Notes under the pieces: model-generated
What the model was told of the DNA's origin: nothing
What the model saw: the letters and a program-made list of their open reading frames with translations, nothing else
Database searches by the model: none
Shown: in pieces, positions 22,721-34,561 of the stretch
Position numbering within the stretch: the first letter of the stretch is position 1
Layout: each line of letters begins with the position of its first letter
Made by a program: the position numbers and the translations under genes
From: Parasponia andersonii
Lineage: Eukaryota > Streptophyta > Magnoliopsida > Rosales > Cannabaceae
Assembly: GCA_002914805.1 (NCBI GenBank)
Contig: JXTB01000039.1
Span: forward strand, 272,696 to 336,695
Length of the DNA: 64,000 bases
Reading direction: 5' to 3'

Positions 22721-23572
22721 ATTTGGGTAAACTATAAGTTTTAATAATTATACTGATTACTTGCTTGATTACAATATATATTCGTGGATACTGATTCTAA
22801 TGGTGGAAAAGTGTATGTTGATTTGGTTGTATATTATTTTGTTTTATTAATGATTCCCCTTTGCGTGCATGATGGAGGAACTTTTTATTTGTCGTCTTTT
22901 TTTCTCTTTGAATACCTAGTTGGATTCTTGTTAATTTTCCTTGGTTAGAGATATATTTTAATATATTTTCATACAGATATGGGGTTCTATGGGCCATAAT
23001 GTGTTTGTTGTCAGAAAAGTCTATTAAATTTTATTTTTGGATTTATTGGGAGCCTAGTTACTCTGCCAATGTTTGTGTTGATTCATACGTGCGTACATAT
23101 GTATGGCGCGCGTGTGGGGCCTTGGAACTTCTAGATGTCTCAATGTTCAAGCTTATTATTTACTGCATTTGCAGTTATTCATGACAAGTAAATACTTTAA
23201 GAGATCATGGGAAATTAAGTAGGATTTTTTAAAGTAATTAGTACGCTGAATCTTTTAGTCAATTTAAAGGGAAGTTATTCCAAGACTATTATTATATGGA
23301 ACATACGATTAAAACATGCATTTTGTTATTATAGGAAATAAGAGTTAAAGTTAAATTCAATAAAGCGTATTACAGGGGTTTACATCATAACGTTATTTTG
23401 TGTTATTTTTCTTAAGTAATATTTTTCAATATTTGATATCTTTTTAACATTCAAAAAAGGATATTTGTCCATTTCAAAAAAAGAAAAAGAATATTTGTCT
23501 TGTTGTACAGGGTGTCATTACTCTATGATGTGTGGAACTAGTGAAGCCCAGACAAAAATCTAAACTAGATAG

Positions 23573-23577
<5 letters not shown>

Positions 23578-23616
<39 letters not shown>
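23578..23616. repeat. (AT)n microsatellite
   Basis: An uninterrupted AT dinucleotide run within the CACTA element. Confidence 0.95.
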
Positions 23617-23618
<2 letters not shown>

Positions 23619-24977
23619 GAGCATCACACACATATACATACGCATATAAGCATCGTGCTTGACACTGCTTGTTGTCCTGTAAAACTAGAGAGTTGCAATG
23701 TATCGTTTTTTTGTGGTTGCTTAAAGTTACACTATTTTACTTGAATGTGAACTACTTCAGGGGGGAAAACTAGTAATATTTAATGACTTTTTTATTGTTT
23801 TTATTTTGCTTTTTATTTTCTCAGTATACTTTTCATGGTAGGTCTGACTTTGAGGCTAGGAAAAGCTTATGTGGTGGAACTTATTCTAGGATCCTAGTAA
23901 TGAGCTCTATCTCAATTCTTCGGAAATCAATGCTAAGATATGTTTACTTGTAAAATGATCATTTGTAAGTAAACTTTTTTTTTGTCCTGCACCTACCTTG
24001 CTGACCAAACGAAAGACATGTTTTAGTGTTGCTGATTGGTTATTTTTTTTGTCAATGTTATGCTTGGTTAATACCTTTTTATCACTACTCTATCTCTGGA
24101 GAAATATATTGACTGTATCTTTATTTTTGGCTACTTTTAAAATCATAGATATGGGTTCATTTTATTTATTATTTTTGCTTTTTGTTATTTTTTAGATTTT
24201 TTTTTTCCATTTCAAATACAATAGTGACTATTTCAAGCGTTGATTTGACAAGTCGACATCAACGACTTCAACATCCTATTGGCATCTCTACTTCAAGGGA
24301 TGCAATTTATTTTTTTCTTTATTTATATTGTAAATTATGAACTATTTGTATCACTTTTACTATTTAATAAAATTATTTTCTTATAAACCATTAGTATTGA
24401 ATTAGTTATATATAATATTTAATTATTTATCAATTATTAAAATTTCTAATTATTTATTATTAATTAATAATAATTGATTAATTTTTAAAAAATTTAATAA
24501 AACATTTGCCGACGCATAAATGCTAGTGCGTCGGCAAAAGTTTTATTAAATTAAAAAAATTAATTATTAATTATTCTTTTTATTGACATATTTTTTCGTC
24601 GGTAAAAGTGTGACATTTGCCGTCTTCAAATTTGCTATATTTTTATCGACACAAGATTTTTACCGATGTAACATACACGTCGACATAAGCCCGCGATATA
24701 TCGGAAAAAGATATTTTTGTCGACGTATATCATTTTTCGTCGATAAGTGACTTTTAGCTACAGTTTTTTGCCAACGATGGCTACAGACAGAAAATTATGT
24801 CGGCAAAAGTCAAAAGATATTTGCCAACTCATTTTGAGTACTTTTACTAACGTTTCAATGCGTCAGCAAAAGTCTTATTCCTTGTAGTGAGTACAAGCCA
24901 CTTCACACCTCTAGAATTTTCTAGAAACTTCTATCAAGATACCACTGCCAATGGAGGACTAGCACCGAGTCAATCTG

Positions 24978-25555
24978 TTGGGGATTAAGCCAATGAAGTT
25001 AAGAGCTAATAAGTAAACTAGTTCTTAGGAATTAAGCAAGTTTGGCCCTTGTGAGTTAAGTAAAAACCTTAACCATTAAGGCGTTTACTTACTCATGTCA
25101 ATCTCTCCTAACTTGAGCAAAAAGGAAGTCCTATGCCTATAAATAGAGGTCCAAGGACCTCACTTTGCAAGAACTTGAACAAGTACTTCAACAAGAACAA
25201 CTTTGAAGAAGCATCTTCCTCACTAATACAATCTCTCTCTTTCTCTTTCATATTAGCTCTCTTTCTCTCTTCCTTTGCCGTAGCTATATCTACCTTTCCC
25301 TCATTTCCTTTCCTATCTATATCCTTTTCGTGCATTAACTTGAGCTCATTAAGAGCTCATACACACATACGCCAATAATTTGCACACATGTACTCATTCA
25401 TGTCCATACATATAAGTATATATAGCTTGCATACTTGTTTCTCTCACTAGAGCACTTATATATGTTCATGCATGTTACTTGTTCATACTAGTGCATTAAG
25501 GCATTTATTAGTTCATTTTGTGGAGTTGTCATGTTGTTGGGCCTTGGTATTCATT
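24978..25555 (+). repeat. LTR-like fragment with TATA box
   Basis: The segment starts TGTTGGGGATTAAGCC and carries CCTATAAATAGAGGTCC at about 25136, the usual promoter block of plant Copia or TRIM LTRs. It ends in the vicinity of CTCACGACA near 25553. No second LTR, coding region or clear target duplication was found, so it may be a solo LTR or part of an old element. Confidence 0.4.
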
Positions 25556-28340
25556 CTCACGACAGACCCACTTGATGCATGTTAGAGAAAAAAGACACAG
25601 ATAGGAGGAATTTGAGCCCTAATCAACATTTTTGGGACATGCAAATATTTTGGACATAGATAGGACCAACTTTTTTAGTTGATAGAGAAAAACAAGAGCG
25701 TTGCGAAATTACCTCTAGCTGACAAGTAGAAGTTGGTATGAACATTTAATGCATTAAATGCACTTTTCCCTTTTTTTTTTTCATTTCCTTTTTTCTCCTC
25801 CTTTGTCATATTTGTTTTTCACTCTTCTTTTCATAGCCATGTTCTTCTTGTCTCCCTCTCTATTTAATTTTTTTTTCTTTTCTAATCAAAGCATGCGCGT
25901 TCTTAATAGAGAAAAGAGCGAAGCTTGTTGCTTTGATCTTATTTAGGAGCTTTGGCATTTGAAAGCTTAGATCTTATAAGGTAAATATGTTCTTTATTTC
26001 ATGAACTGTTTAATAATAAGTGATCAACGTTGAAGGAGGTCTACAATAGTGATTTGGAAAATATTATGCTGAAATATTTATATATTTTTGTTGAACTATT
26101 TATCTTCTTCATATAATAGTGATCTAGACGCCTAGGTCAAGTAGTTCAATCCCAGCTCAAGTACTACTACTACTTGACTTAGAGTCATGAACTACTTGAT
26201 GTGGAGTCAAAAACTACTTGATTAGTCATTGACTAATGAGGACTTACATAGACTTTTCTTTTTCGGCAATGGGGACTAAAAAGTGATTTTCTCATTATTC
26301 CCCTCAAAGTCGTGGTTGTAGATTTCACAGATTTTTTTTGCACCTTCGGCTGACCTTGTTTTTGTCATTCTGGAATTTTTTATATTTCTTTAGATGAGAA
26401 GAATTAATTGAAAATCTTAAATACGAACTTGGATGAACGGTGCTTTGATTTTCTGTGATTTTCGTAGTCGGACATAAGGAATTATGCATATTTAATGACA
26501 AATAAAACTTAGTTTAGGATGAAAAAAAAAAAACAAACATTAAGTTAATTTAACAAATGAACTAATCTAATAGACAACATGCTAAGTTCAACATGACTCC
26601 ATTCAAGTAAATGATTCATGATTTTATGTAATTAAAAAGTTTCCATGAAGTCAAGATCCACTTGACTCTAGAGCAAAAAGTATTTGACCTTAGATCAAAT
26701 GGATCTTGAGTAGAACTTGACCTTTGTCAAAGTCAAGTGGGCTTTACAAAAAAGTGTTTAAGATAGAGTTATGTCAGCTTTTCTATGGTGTTGGCTGAGG
26801 GTTTGGTCAAAGAATTTTAGTCTTTCAACTCGTGTAGGCCTTAATTTTTTGTCCTAAAAAACTTATTATTAGAGGTGGTCTTTAAATCATCCAAAATGGC
26901 CCAAACTGGTCATATTCACATCATTTTCTCATGTATATCATCTCTCTTGCATTAATATCGTTTCTCATTGTCATATCATTTTCATATCACTAATCTATAT
27001 GAATGTTGTTAGCTTAGTTGGCAAGTTTCTATGCCTATTTTGCATGCATATTTTCACGTCTGTATTTGGTGACCTGTGAACGCCACGGGAAGCATCGTTT
27101 TTTATCATGACCTCTTATCAGGATTTTGATACATGAAAAACATCGTGATGACTCTTATGCTAAGTACACACTAAAGTGAGTCATTCTCACAATTATCACC
27201 ATAGCAAAAAAGTTATAGGAAGTGTTATTCTCTATTGCAACTGCCTATAACGACTGTGACCCATGGAAAAAAATTGTGGTGACATTTTATAAGTACATAC
27301 TGTGATCTAACTTTAATCTCTTGTTTTAATTTAATTAATTATAGGAATTAATCAAAGTACGAGGTCCAATCTTGAATACTATTTATGTTGAAATTATATA
27401 TTCAAAAAAAAAAAACCTAAGTTCTATATCTATAACACTAATGGTTAAAGGCTTAAATTTTCTTGTGCATTCAGAGTTCCTGGACTTTTTTTAATGTCTC
27501 ATTAATGCTTAAATTATTAGCATTAGTTACAATTTTGATTGAAATCTTCATTGAACATGAAGAAAGGTTGGATTTTGATACATTAATACTTATAATTTTG
27601 GTTTTATGTTTTCAAATTTATATGGAAAAAATGAAAAATAAGTTAAAGGGAGTTCTGACATTTACCATTTTCTATCATTCTCACTTTTTTCTATTCCCTC
27701 TCAATTTCCATATCTTACGTACGTACACACATATGTTATTAATGGGATAATTTAGTTGTGTTTGTAGTCACCGGAGAAACTGGGAAAATTGTTTCCATGA
27801 CAAGTACAAGTAGTAGTGCGTAATGGAAGTTGTCAATGGAATGAGACTCTTTCAGAATCTATTCGTGTTTTAGAAGATAATTTTTCCAAGGTAGAGGATT
27901 GTCTCTTCAAGTTCATTGTTTCCATAATATATAATTGTTTGTGTGGTGTTTTGATCAGCAAGTCACAGACCTGAAATTTCTGTTGCTTTTGGTCTACTAT
28001 GTGTTTCCAACATTCTTATTATATAAAGTTCGTCTCTATCTGTAAGCCTGTTGAGCACCGCGAAATGTTCAACCATAATATGTTCTGAAATTTTATAATT
28101 CCTTTGGTATAGAATGATAAATGAATGAAATCTTTTGTCTAATGGGAGTTTGAATTGAATTCCTTCTGAGATTTCTAGTTCTTTTATTTAATATGTTATA
28201 CATCATTTGGACTAATGAAAGGGCATAAGAAGAATATCTACAAATATTTTTTATAGTAATTTAGAAATTAATTGAAATAGTGTATGTGATTTTTAATGCT
28301 TTACTTCCATTTTTATTATTTGGTGAAGTTACTATGCTAA
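25556..28340. other. AT-rich spacer
   Basis: No gene can be supported. Around 26120-26760 the word ACTACTTGA and variants (TACTTGACTTAGAGTCA, CTTGACTCTAGAGC) recur in both orientations, like a degraded repeat. Confidence 0.5.
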
Positions 28341-28614
28341 ATCAAGTAACTGGACTTTGATAATCAAATGGTTAATAGTCGAATTAATAATATGGTTGCT
28401 ATTCTTTTTCGTAATTAGCTTAGAAATCAGTAACAACCAGATTGATTAGTAACCAGTAACCATTCTAAGTTAAATTTCTATTACTTGATACTTGAAAGAG
28501 ACTGTAGTTCCTTGTTATTAGTAATAAGTAATCAATCGATTGCATTTAGGCTTGATGTTTGAAGAAGATTTTTAGTTCATAGTTACTAGTAATCAAGAAT
28601 TGGTAATCGGTCTA

Positions 28615-28754
28615 AAAATCAGTAACAACCAGATTTTACTTTTTGATATTTTGGAATAGATTTCACTTTTTGTTATCTATTGCTAAAATCAGTAACAACC
28701 AGATTTTACTTTTTGATATTTTGGAATAGATTTCACTTTTTGTTATCTATTGCT
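28615..28754. repeat. 70 bp near-perfect tandem duplication
   Basis: Two copies of a 70 bp unit beginning AAATCAGTAACAACCAGAT and ending GTTATCTATTGCT follow each other with almost no differences, which indicates a recent event. Confidence 0.9.
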
Positions 28755-28889
28755 TGGTATTTGAAAGAGATTTTAGTTCTTTATTACTAGTAATATATAA
28801 CCGGTGAATGAATCTAAACTTGGTATTTAGAGAAAATTTTTAGTTTATGTTTATCGGTTGATGGCTACTAGTAATCAAAGTAATCATTT

Positions 28890-29790
28890 TTAAACAAAGA
28901 GTGGCAAATTATCCTTAAGAGGAAAAAAAAAGCTTAGTACTTCATTTTGAAAAAAAAAAAATCAAAAGGAAAAAATGATTAAAAAAAAGTGGAAAAAGAA
29001 AAATAAATGAGTAATTGGTAACCATATTATTTTCTAGTAACTGATTTCTACTAACCAAAATATCCATTTTCCTACTAATAAGTAGTTAGTCGATGATCTA
29101 AGTTTGGCATTTAGACGAGATTTTTTGTTCATGGTTACCAGTAACTTATAGCCAGATTAGTTACTGGTTACTAATAACCAAAGTAACAATTTAAAAACAA
29201 ATAGTAGCTGATTATCCTTAAGAGGAAAAAAAAAAAGGGTTATATAATACCCCATTTTTGGGGAAAAAAAAATCCAAAAGGAAAAAATGATTAAAAAAAT
29301 AGGAAAAGAAAAAAAAACTAGTAACCATATTATTTTTTAGTAACTAATTTCTAGTAACTAAAGTAACCATTTTTCTAGTAATAAGTAACCAATCGATGAA
29401 TTTGAGTTTAGTATTTAGAGGAGATTTTCAGTTCATAATTACTTGTAACTTGTAATCAGATTAGTTATTGATTACTGGTTATTAATTACTAACTGTTTAA
29501 AAACAAAGAATAACTTATTATCCCTAAGAAAAAAGGATTAGTACTTCATTAAAAAAATATATATGAAAGGAAATAATGATTAAAAATTAGGAAAAAGAAA
29601 AAAAAAACTGGTAACCATATTATTTTCGTGACTAAAGTAACTTTTTTTTCCCCTTAAAAAAATCATTTTTCTTATTTTTAAAAAAGTAATTCGTTATTCT
29701 TAAGAGGGGAAAAATCAAGAATGAAAATAGGTTAATGCTTCATTTAAAGAAAAAATTGAATGGAAAAAATGATTACCTACTAAAGAGAAA
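28890..29790. repeat. ~300 bp AT-rich tandem repeat, about 3 units
   Basis: Units start near 28893, 29195 and 29500, with a partial one near 29680. Each has AAACAAAGARTARC..TTATCC, then CTTAAGAGG followed by A-runs, GGAAAAAATGATTAAAAA, GGTAACCATATTATTTTCT and AGTAACYAATTTCTAGTAAC. The array contains very many GTAACC/GGTTACT words in both orientations. Confidence 0.75.
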
Positions 29791-30715
29791 AATGAAGACA
29801 AAAAAATTTACGTGGAGTAGGTTAAAAAGATGAAAGCGTAGAATTGGAGTTGTCCAGAGTCAAACTAAAAAATGGAGTAACGTGAAGGGGCCACCAACCG
29901 CTACATCCAGTTTCTTGCAATAAATGTGGGCATGCTTCTTTAATATAATAAATACCGTATCTTTGTAATTAGTTTGGCATATCACCGTATGAAAAACGTT
30001 GTTCTTTTTGTACGTAAAACTCAAAAATACTCATATTTAAATTGAAATTTTTTTAACAGACCAATTCAATTCTAGGAGAGGTATGTTAAGCCCAGTGGAA
30101 TATCCCATTGGATTTATGGAAAAAAAAAAATCCTTTTAAATTTATATTACATAAATTTCACGGATTTTTTTTTTTGTTTTCGTTTTTTTTTTTTTGGCAG
30201 TTCAATGTAACCAGTTAAACAAATTATGTCCTTTTTGTTAAAAAAAAAAGTTTAAGATTGGCTAATCCAAACCTGTAATTAAAAAACGAGGGAAAAAAAA
30301 GGAAAACAAAATTAAAATTAGTCATAAAAATACATACTTTTAAATTACTCAAAAATATTAAAGCCTAAATTAATTCTTATTTTTGTTTTATAAGCAATAT
30401 ATATATAGTTTTTATAATTTGGATTGCGATTAATTGGGTATGAGTATAATTTGATAAACTTAGTTTTCTAAAATTTTATTGAAGCCAGATTTGTCATTTT
30501 ATAGGAATTTTGCTCCATTTCGCAATTGGATGGGTGATATAATAGTTAGTTTTGAAGACTTTTATATAGGAAAACAATTTAAAAATTAGGTTTACAGAGG
30601 ATAATTATGTTATGTAATTAAGAATAAACTATACACTTGGATTTACCTGGTACGTATAACTTATGGCTTCTGATTGTGAGATCGATGGATAAAGCATGAC
30701 CTTCGATAAGATTAT
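29791..30715. other. AT-rich spacer left of Tat copy 2
   Basis: Only homopolymer-rich sequence is seen; no gene or repeat boundary could be supported. It ends exactly where the LTR of Tat copy 2 begins (TGTTGGAGCG at 30716). Confidence 0.5.
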
Positions 30716-31572
30716 TGTTGGAGCGTTTTCTCACCAGCCGTCCACATGTCTCTGAACCGCTGATGCTGTATTCTCTAACTGTCCATGTGTCCTTGCTATT
30801 CCAAAGTATTCTGAACTCCAAGCAAGGTCGGAGAGGTGGGGGTGGCCACCTGCAAAGACTCTCCGATGCTTAAGTCAGTAGTCTTTCTTTGATTCAGGGT
30901 AGCAAGGAATTAATTCTATATGAGTATATATTTGTTTCTTGTTCGTAAGCTTTTTTATGTACTTCTTTTTGTAAGCGTACATGTTTTCCTTTGGGAATGC
31001 ATGGCTCATTTATGTATAGTCCTGAGATTGCGAACTACCCGGTTTACCATCTCAGGACTGAGTACCTTTTTCCTCTAAACTTTTTCCAGAGGTCACGGGC
31101 TGTGATTACCGTGATCTCCCCTGTGCACTGTAGCCTAGTTTCCGCCGTCTCCTATGGCTCGAGTCTGTCACGGGCGAGATTTGGACAAATCGTCGTTCTG
31201 TCAGGACGGCTTGCCCCCTGCGTACACCTACTCAGGATCGCATTAAATGCTCTGTCTGGGTCTGGAGCTGTGAGTTGCTTTCCATTGTATTCTGGTGGAA
31301 GACCCTTGGGGCTTCCGATCCCCCCCCCCCAACTGTCGAAGTAAGAATCTGACTGGGCCGAATCCATCTAGGGTCTAGGATGGACTCGGCCCTAACCTAA
31401 GACAGCCCAATGGCCAATGTAGTATCATGTGCGACTCGCGTGACCTTTAGCTAGTCACTCTTGACACATGTCGGATGGTGGATCCTACTCGTGACATGTT
31501 CTGCCACTTAATCATCCATGTGGTGTATGATTTGGGAACGTGTCCCATAATGATTTGGGAACGTGTCCCACA
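30716..31572 (-). repeat. 3' LTR of Tat copy 2
   Basis: 857 bp, starting TGTTGGAGCG and ending CCCACA on the plus strand, similar over its length to 9975-10791. A C-run (about 31319-31330) interrupts it, and a short tandem duplication of GATTTGGGAACGTGTCCCA is present near the right end. Confidence 0.85.
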
Positions 31573-31590
31573 ACTGCCCCTATTTCCCGA
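31573..31590 (-). promoter_or_regulatory. Polypurine tract of Tat copy 2
   Basis: Next to the LTR end, the minus strand reads GGGAAATAGGGGCAGT. This is a purine-rich tract in the place where plus-strand DNA synthesis is primed in LTR elements, and it supports the LTR boundary at 31572. Confidence 0.65.
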
Positions 31591-31780
31591 CTTGATGGAT
31601 TCGTATCCGTCAAGTGGGGAACTCGTTTATCTGTTCTTCCAATTTGGGGGATACACGTGGCTCCCCCTTGCCGACGTGGAGGCATGCCATCCCATGTCAC
31701 GAAATTTTTAAATTTCGAAGTTCCGACTGTTCGGTCTCCTTGTTCTCCACTTTTCCAGAAAAACTCTTCGGCTCCCCATT

Positions 31781-31788
31781 TATAAAAG
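31781..31788 (+). promoter_or_regulatory. TATA box of the antisense gene
   Basis: TATAAAAG lies 129 bp upstream of the ATG at 31910, outside the LTR, in the 337 bp between LTR and coding start. This would place a transcription start near 31812 and a leader of roughly 100 nt. Confidence 0.6.
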
Positions 31789-31909
31789 CCGCACTTATGC
31801 TCATTTGCTACTTTACTAAAATCTTCAATTATTCTAGCCTCTTAAAATCCTAAGGTTTCCGACTTCCCCCTTTCAAGAGACTTTTGCACTTTCGATTGTA
31901 TCCTGAACA

Positions 31910-33077
31910 ATGGCCTCAAGCCAAGATCAGGAATTGCGCTCCATCATGGATTCAGAGTTGGATTCACTGAGGAGACAGCTCTGCCTCCCCGGTGGAGTAA
32001 CGCTGCAAAGGGTCGAGGGCCCCGCAGATTGGTATCTTCGTCCCTCTGCCCCCGAAGGCTCTATTATCCTGGGCAGAAAACACCTGGAATAACTACGATT
32101 CCCTCTTCCTCCTCTGATCCACCAATTCTTTACTTTGACGGGGATCCATTCGATACAATTAAATGCAAATGGGGTCATGATTCTGATGGGGCTTTCCGCC
32201 CTGTCAGTTCTCTATAACCTGCACATCGACGTGGAGGTGGTTTTTTATGCTTACAAACTCACCCTCATCCCCAAGAAGAGTTCCTACCCCACCTTTTACC
32301 TCCAACTGCTACTGGGACGTCATATTTTCTGGGGCTTGCCGAGATCAGACAAACAATGGGACTCCCACGCTAGGCTATATACCATTGGAGGGGCGTGGTG
32401 CTCCCCTTGGGTGAATGGCGAGCACTTCCAAATTCCCTCAGCTTTCCTGCAGAGTAAGTGCTAGGTTGTGATTTTCAGGTCTGCATTCTCCTCGTCTGTT
32501 ATTGCTCACGTTATTTTGTCTTGTGCAGCCTCGGCATAAGAGAATAGGTTCGAGCCGCATTTGTTGGCGGGGCGGCTCAAAGGCCTGGAGGGGATCGTTA
32601 TCTTCGGATCTCCTGGAGATTGCCGGCACGTCTAGGCCATCCTCAACCCCTCGGTGATGAATATGATGCCCAGGATGGTTTCAAACCTTTCCTTCCCTCT
32701 GGATACCTGGATCATCACAAAGCACCTGCGGAGCAGACTTGACGCCTCTGCCCTGAACCGATTCCGTCAGGACGAGCATGATCAAATCGCCATGGTGGGT
32801 CGGCAGGTTACGGCTTCAAGCTAATTGGCCGACTCCAACGACCTGGTGGCGCCGTCTAACCACGAGCTCGAGGAAGCCGTGAGGTTAGTGGCCGAAGAGT
32901 GCGTCAGGCTCCGCAGAAGAAAGCCGCCACCCCCAAGAGGGCTAGGGGTGGGTTCATTTTCGCATCCTTGAGCTTCGTGGGTCGGATTATGACCGTGACC
33001 TAAACATATTGCTTGTTCTTTGCAGGTTCTAAGACGGGCTCATCGGCTGACCCCTCCCCCATCGAGAGGGGAGCCAC
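31910..33077 (+). pseudogene. Antisense ORF gene of the Tat element, copy 2 (5' part with promoter, truncated)
   Basis: Exon 1 runs from the ATG at 31910 to 32453 in one frame, broken once by TAA (32090-32092). It encodes a domain with LRFPLPPLIHQF, LNANGVMILMGLSAL and a C-terminal GEHFQIPSAFL, resembling the putative plant or gypsy-type transposon domain (Pfam Transposase_28 type; recognised by pattern, not searched). Intron 1 (32454-32528) starts GTAAGT and ends TTGTGCAG, and the split codon 1+2 keeps the frame. Exon 2 (32529-32947) matches copy 1 at 29-448 but has TAA at about 32536, TAG at about 32633, TAA at 32822-32824 and a one-base frameshift near 32915. Intron 2 is 32948-33025. The gene is cut off at about 33077. 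Whether the protein helps or restrains the element is unknown. Confidence 0.75.
32454..32528 (+). other. Intron 1 of the antisense gene (copy 2)
   Basis: GTAAGT...TTGTGCAG, 75 bp. The exon before it leaves one base over and the exon after it supplies two, so the frame is preserved. The end of the same intron is visible in copy 1 at bases 1-28. Confidence 0.75.
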
Positions 33078-33566
33078 GGGACAGAAGCAAACAATGCATT
33101 ATCCATGCAAAGGGTACGTAAGCATCTCTCATGAGCATAACCCTAATAATTTTATCCAATTTTTTTCTGGGTGCAAAATTACAAATGATCATGAACCTTC
33201 CAATAAATTCAATTATAGAATTTAACATCTACAATTTTAATTTCTAAATTATTATTCAGTCCATATTTAATATTGAATACGAACTGTGTGATTAGTTCAC
33301 TAATTCTAATTCCTCTACTTTTCAAAACGAGATTGTTTTATAAATTTGAAACATTTTAGACATTTTTATAATAAATCAAGAAATTTCTAATTTAAGTGAA
33401 ATTCTCATTCTGCCACGCCACAAACTCAGAGTTTGGGTCATACCTTGGCATAGATTGACCGAAGAATTCATAGTGATAAACTTATTAGACCTACTTGTTA
33501 CTCTCATGTTCATTTCCACCTCATAACTTCGAAGCAACATGATAAAGGATCACAAAGATGCTGTAC

Positions 33567-33842
33567 CACTTACTATTTTTCCTTGAAGAAACAACTGAAA
33601 TAATTTTCATGAATTTCTTTAAAAACAGTATCCAGCACAAAGTTCAAAATTGACAAAGGATATTTAGAAATGAATTACAAAAGTTACTTCATAAATAATT
33701 TGATCACTTACTATTTTTCCTTGAAGAAACAACTGAAATAATTTTCACGAATTTCTTTAAAAACAGTATCCAACACAAAGTTCAAAATTGACACAGGATA
33801 TTTAGAAATGAATTACAAAAGTTACTTCATAAATAATTTGAT
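33567..33842. repeat. 138 bp tandem duplication
   Basis: Two adjacent copies starting CACTTACTATTTTTCCTTGA differ at only a few positions (for example TTTCATGAA versus TTTCACGAA, ATCCAGC versus ATCCAAC). The duplication is recent, and its function is not apparent. Confidence 0.92.
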
Positions 33843-34474
33843 TCGCTTGATTTTCCAGCTTAGTGGGCTTGATCAACGGTTCGATCGTCAAAAGGATCAG
33901 CAAAATGAGTCAGCAAGTGGAAACAAGAAATCGGTCAAAATGTCTTGCTCAAATTCAAGTTGTACGCCATTTGATCCTTGTTTCGCAGAATCCGACGTAT
34001 ATCAGTAACAAAAACACCATATTTGTAGTTTAATTATTAAATTCTGTTCAACGTAACAACTATATCGATTCTGAAAACTAATTTTTTTGTTCCCAATTCA
34101 ACCACTACAAGACGAAAATTTCGGAAATGTATCCCATATTTTGAAAAACTAAAGGTCAGAACCGTATCACATTTTCCTTTCTTCTTTTTCTATATGAGGA
34201 TGATGCTTCTAAAACAAAGCCTAGTAAAACCAGAACTAACAGGAAGATACATAGTTAATCAATTTACTCAAAAAAAAAAAAAAAAAAAGGAAGACAAAGA
34301 CAAACTGAAAAAGAGAGTTTTTGCCACCGATTTATAAGAACAAAAACTGCTCTGTGTCAACAGCAAATATGTTAAAGTAAGCAATTAAAGTTTTTATGGT
34401 AGCTAATTAACTGAATTCAAAGCAAATAATACAAACCTTATGAACCCATCATGTGCATCCTTATCCAATACTAC

Positions 34475-34561
34475 AATCAATCTGAGGTGATGTCGATAAT
34501 GTTGGTTGGTAAAAAGACCGCAACTTTTAGCTGGCTCTTGTAAAATTGGTCAGGAACGGCC
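34475..34561 (-). other. Exon-like block on the minus strand (unassigned)
   Basis: After a good acceptor (TGTTTTTCAG) the minus strand has an open frame beginning AVPDQFYKSQLKVAVFLP and ending with TGA after about 28 codons. No family is recognised. It could be the last exon of a small gene, an untranslated exon of the upstream PPR gene, or chance. Confidence 0.25.

Larger units (their letters stand above)
19248..24889. mobile_element. Non-autonomous CACTA (En/Spm-type) DNA transposon, ~5.6 kb
   Basis: The left end is CACTACAATAAACATCACTT and the right end, reverse-complemented, is CACTACAAGGAATAAGACTT; both continue with TTTTGCyGAyGC. The hallmark CACTA termini are followed by many subterminal repeats of TTTGCCGACGC/GCGTCGGCAAA (for example 19665-19700, 19770-19800, 24505-24540, 24825-24870), as is usual for this superfamily. 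The 3 bp flanks are GAA (left) and AGT (right), so no target duplication is visible. No transposase-like reading frame is found inside, so movement would need a helper element. The interior holds AT-rich filler, a GC-richer block at 22230-22500 and an (AT)n run at 23578-23616. Confidence 0.85.
30716..33077 (-). mobile_element. Tat-lineage retrotransposon, copy 2, truncated (3' LTR plus start of the antisense gene)
   Basis: An LTR at 30716-31572 is followed on the plus strand by the antisense-gene promoter and coding start, which match copy 1 up to about 33077. After that the similarity stops abruptly. Gag and pol are absent, so the element was cut inside the antisense gene. Its orientation is the same as that of copy 1. 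Copy 2 supplies the first exon and first intron of the antisense gene, which in copy 1 lie outside the window. Confidence 0.9.

Noticed and set aside
28890-29790. CRISPR-like array
   Set aside because: Units are ~300 bp, diverged and without short regular spacers, and the genome is a plant nucleus.
30991-31344. 117-codon frame in the Tat LTR
   Set aside because: It lies wholly within the LTR and is not kept in the other LTR copy, so it is not expected to be coding.
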